Below are positions 31,353 through 32,853 of a stretch of DNA of 32,853 bases, piece after piece. This DNA is from JASJGK01 sp033791585. GTDB taxonomy: Bacteria; SAR324; XYD2-FULL-50-16. The position numbers were made by a program, and so were the translations under genes. The notes under the pieces were generated by a model that made no database searches, had not been told where the DNA came from, and worked only from the letters and a program-made list of their open reading frames with translations. The stretch is taken from positions 1 through 32,853 of the forward strand of contig JASJGK010000024.1 in assembly GCA_033791585.1 (NCBI GenBank). The letters are read 5' to 3'. Within the stretch, counting starts at the first letter, position 1, and each line of letters starts with the position of its first letter.

Positions 31353-32853
31353 ATGAAGCTTGATGCCTTACAAGGTTGGAAAAGAACCCATCACAATGAA
31401 GAACTAAATTCTGCTCTTGAGGGGCAAGAATGCCTTTTGATGGGGTGGGTACACTCAAGACGTGACCACGGCGGCGTGATCTTTGTTGATCTGCGCGACC
31501 ATAATGGCCTTACTCAAGTGGTTTTTGCAGCCCAACATGGTGATGAAGCCTTTGGTAAAGCGGATTCTTTGCGAAATGAATGGGTTGTTGCTATTAAAGG
31601 TAAGGTTGCTCTTCGTGACTCAGCAACCATCAATAAAAAAATGGTTACAGGCGAGATAGAAGTTCATGTCAGTGAGCTAAAAGTGCTCAACTCTTGCGAA
31701 GTTCTACCCTTCCAAATCAACGATGAACATATTGAAGTGGGCGAGAAGCACCGCTTAAAGTATCGCTACTTAGACCTACGTCGGCCATTCTTACAAAATA
31801 TCTTCAAACTTCGCTCAAAGGCCGCTTACATTATTCGAGACTATTTTCATGATGAAAATTTCTTTGAAGTTGAGACCCCAGTTCTAACCAAGTCGACCCC
31901 AGAAGGCGCAAGGGATTATTTGGTTCCTAGCCGCATGAATGAAGGCCAGTTTTACGCTCTGCCCCAGTCACCTCAGCTTTTCAAGCAACTTTTGATGGTT
32001 TCTGGTTATGATAAATATTTCCAAATTGTAAAATGTTTTCGAGATGAAGATTTGAGGGGCAACAGACAGCCAGAATTTACTCAAATCGATTTAGAGATGT
32101 CTTTTGTAGACCAAGAAGACGTGATTACCGTCACAGAAGGCATGCTCGCCCGAGTTTTTTCTGAAACTTTAGGCCATGAGATTTCTTTGCCTATCCCAAG
32201 AATGGAATTTGATGAGGCCATGAGCCGCTTTGGTTCTGATGCGCCTGATTTACGTTTTGGTTTAGAGCTAATTGATTTAACTCCTTTGGCAAAAGAATGT
32301 GGTTTTAAGGTTTTTAATGACGCTGTGAAACATGGCGGCATTGTTAAGGCCATTAAGGTTCCAGGTGGGGCTAAATTTTCTAGGAAAGACTTAGATTCTT
32401 TTACTGAGTTTGTAAAGATCTACAAGGCTAAAGGCATGGCTTGGATCAAGGTTAATGAAGATGGCTGGCAATCACCAATCACTAAATTTTTTACAGAAGA
32501 AGAGATTGCCCAAATAAAAGAAACCACAGAAGTGGAAGTCGGTGACTTGCTACTTTTTGGTGCTGATTCCAAAAAAGTGGTTCATGATTCTCTAGGCGCA
32601 TTGAGAAAAGAAATCGCTGCCAAGAAAGGCTTAATCGACGAAAATGAATTTAACTTTGTTTGGGTGACAGATTTCCCACTCTTTGAGATGAATGAAGATG
32701 AGAAAACCTATTCTCCTTCTCACCACCCATTTACCTTGCCAAATATTGGTGATCTTGAAACCTACGGTGCAGAAAACCCAGGGAAGATCAAATCCCACGC
32801 TTATGACATTGTTTGTAACGGTGTTGAAATTGGTGGTGGTTCCATTCGTATCC
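31353..32853 (+). CDS. aspS: Aspartyl-tRNA synthetase, bacterial type (3' truncated by window)
   Basis: The frame opens at ATG 31353 and runs uninterrupted to the window end (500 complete codons). The N-terminal anticodon-binding OB fold shows GWVHSRRDHGGVIFVDLRD; the class II catalytic domain includes FEVETPVLTKSTPEGARDY, YALPQSPQLFKQLLM and motif 2 FRDEDLRGNRQPEFTQID; an inserted GAD-like domain follows (about 290–400); WVTDFPLFE and SHHPFTLP are near the end. His39 in DHGG matches the His reported in non-discriminating enzymes that also charge tRNA-Asn. The last conserved part, containing motif 3 (GLDR), lies beyond the window. A weak leader of 142 bases precedes it with no T-box seen. Confidence 0.96.
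   Translation, partial: MKLDALQGWKRTHHNEELNSALEGQECLLMGWVHSRRDHGGVIFVDLRDHNGLTQVVFAAQHGDEAFGKADSLRNEWVVAIKGKVALRDSATINKKMVTGEIEVHVSELKVLNSCEVLPFQINDEHIEVGEKHRLKYRYLDLRRPFLQNIFKLRSKAAYIIRDYFHDENFFEVETPVLTKSTPEGARDYLVPSRMNEGQFYALPQSPQLFKQLLMVSGYDKYFQIVKCFRDEDLRGNRQPEFTQIDLEMSFVDQEDVITVTEGMLARVFSETLGHEISLPIPRMEFDEAMSRFGSDAPDLRFGLELIDLTPLAKECGFKVFNDAVKHGGIVKAIKVPGGAKFSRKDLDSFTEFVKIYKAKGMAWIKVNEDGWQSPITKFFTEEEIAQIKETTEVEVGDLLLFGADSKKVVHDSLGALRKEIAAKKGLIDENEFNFVWVTDFPLFEMNEDEKTYSPSHHPFTLPNIGDLETYGAENPGKIKSHAYDIVCNGVEIGGGSIRI

Noticed and set aside
1..32853. CRISPR arrays, tRNA genes, insertion sequences, integrases
   Set aside because: I saw no regularly spaced repeats, no tRNA-like cloverleaf with the TTCGA arm, and no transposase or integrase-like protein in any frame.

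Overview
This window reads as part of the chromosome of a Gram-negative, non-enterobacterial bacterium. The outer-membrane or lipoprotein genes (lptE, a GspD secretin, three proteins with lipobox signals) point to a double membrane. mqnD shows that menaquinone is made by the futalosine route. The order rho–rpmE–prfA, Sec/LPS genes and a housekeeping run with many TTG and GTG starts fit a deltaproteobacterium-like or Bdellovibrionota-like lineage, but that placement is inference; no 16S or other decisive marker is present. By eye the base composition is moderately AT-rich and even, with no integrase, transposase, tRNA or CRISPR array, so I see no mobile island.

Layout. 1–1806: the end of rho, then rpmE and prfA, each of the first two followed by a hairpin terminator. 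1807–2048: a 242-base non-coding gap rich in repeats and pairing segments. 2049–3393: divergent dgkA and a ROK glucokinase. 3499–7368: a tight run of carbonic anhydrase, gamma-glutamyltransferase, larE and larB (nickel-pincer cofactor synthesis). 7496–9457: a lone gspD. 9505–12534: a sirtuin on the minus strand, then a nucleotidyltransferase overlapping a lipoprotein metallo-beta-lactamase-fold hydrolase, then a rhodanese. 12531–14678 (minus): RarA carrying an additional ~270-residue C-terminal region that looks like a degenerate methyltransferase fold. 14799–16258: a TerB-like protein and two unrecognised genes. 16320–18883 (minus): a FlgT-N/LPP20-like periplasmic protein and a TPR lipoprotein. 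19096–20894: pgi overlapping a small zinc-ribbon UPF0434/Trm112-like gene. 20981–21502 (minus): lptE.

From 21555 the plus strand is almost uninterrupted housekeeping: ffh, then rpsP–rimM–trmD–rplS–yraN–rpsT–mqnD–dnaG–rpoD–LOG with gaps of 35 bases or less or short overlaps. This couples ribosome synthesis, tRNA modification, menaquinone synthesis, primase and the housekeeping sigma factor, and resembles the classical rpsU–dnaG–rpoD macromolecular synthesis operon with rpsT–mqnD in place of rpsU. It is followed by a small divergent sigma-like protein and by aspS, which runs off the end of the window.

Most of the window is ordinary core genome. The points that most deserve a second look are the RarA–degenerate methyltransferase fusion, the 1807–2048 structured gap, the divergent SigZ-like protein behind rpoD, the hairpin that could mask the mqnD ribosome binding site, and the 14799–16258 cluster of unknown function.
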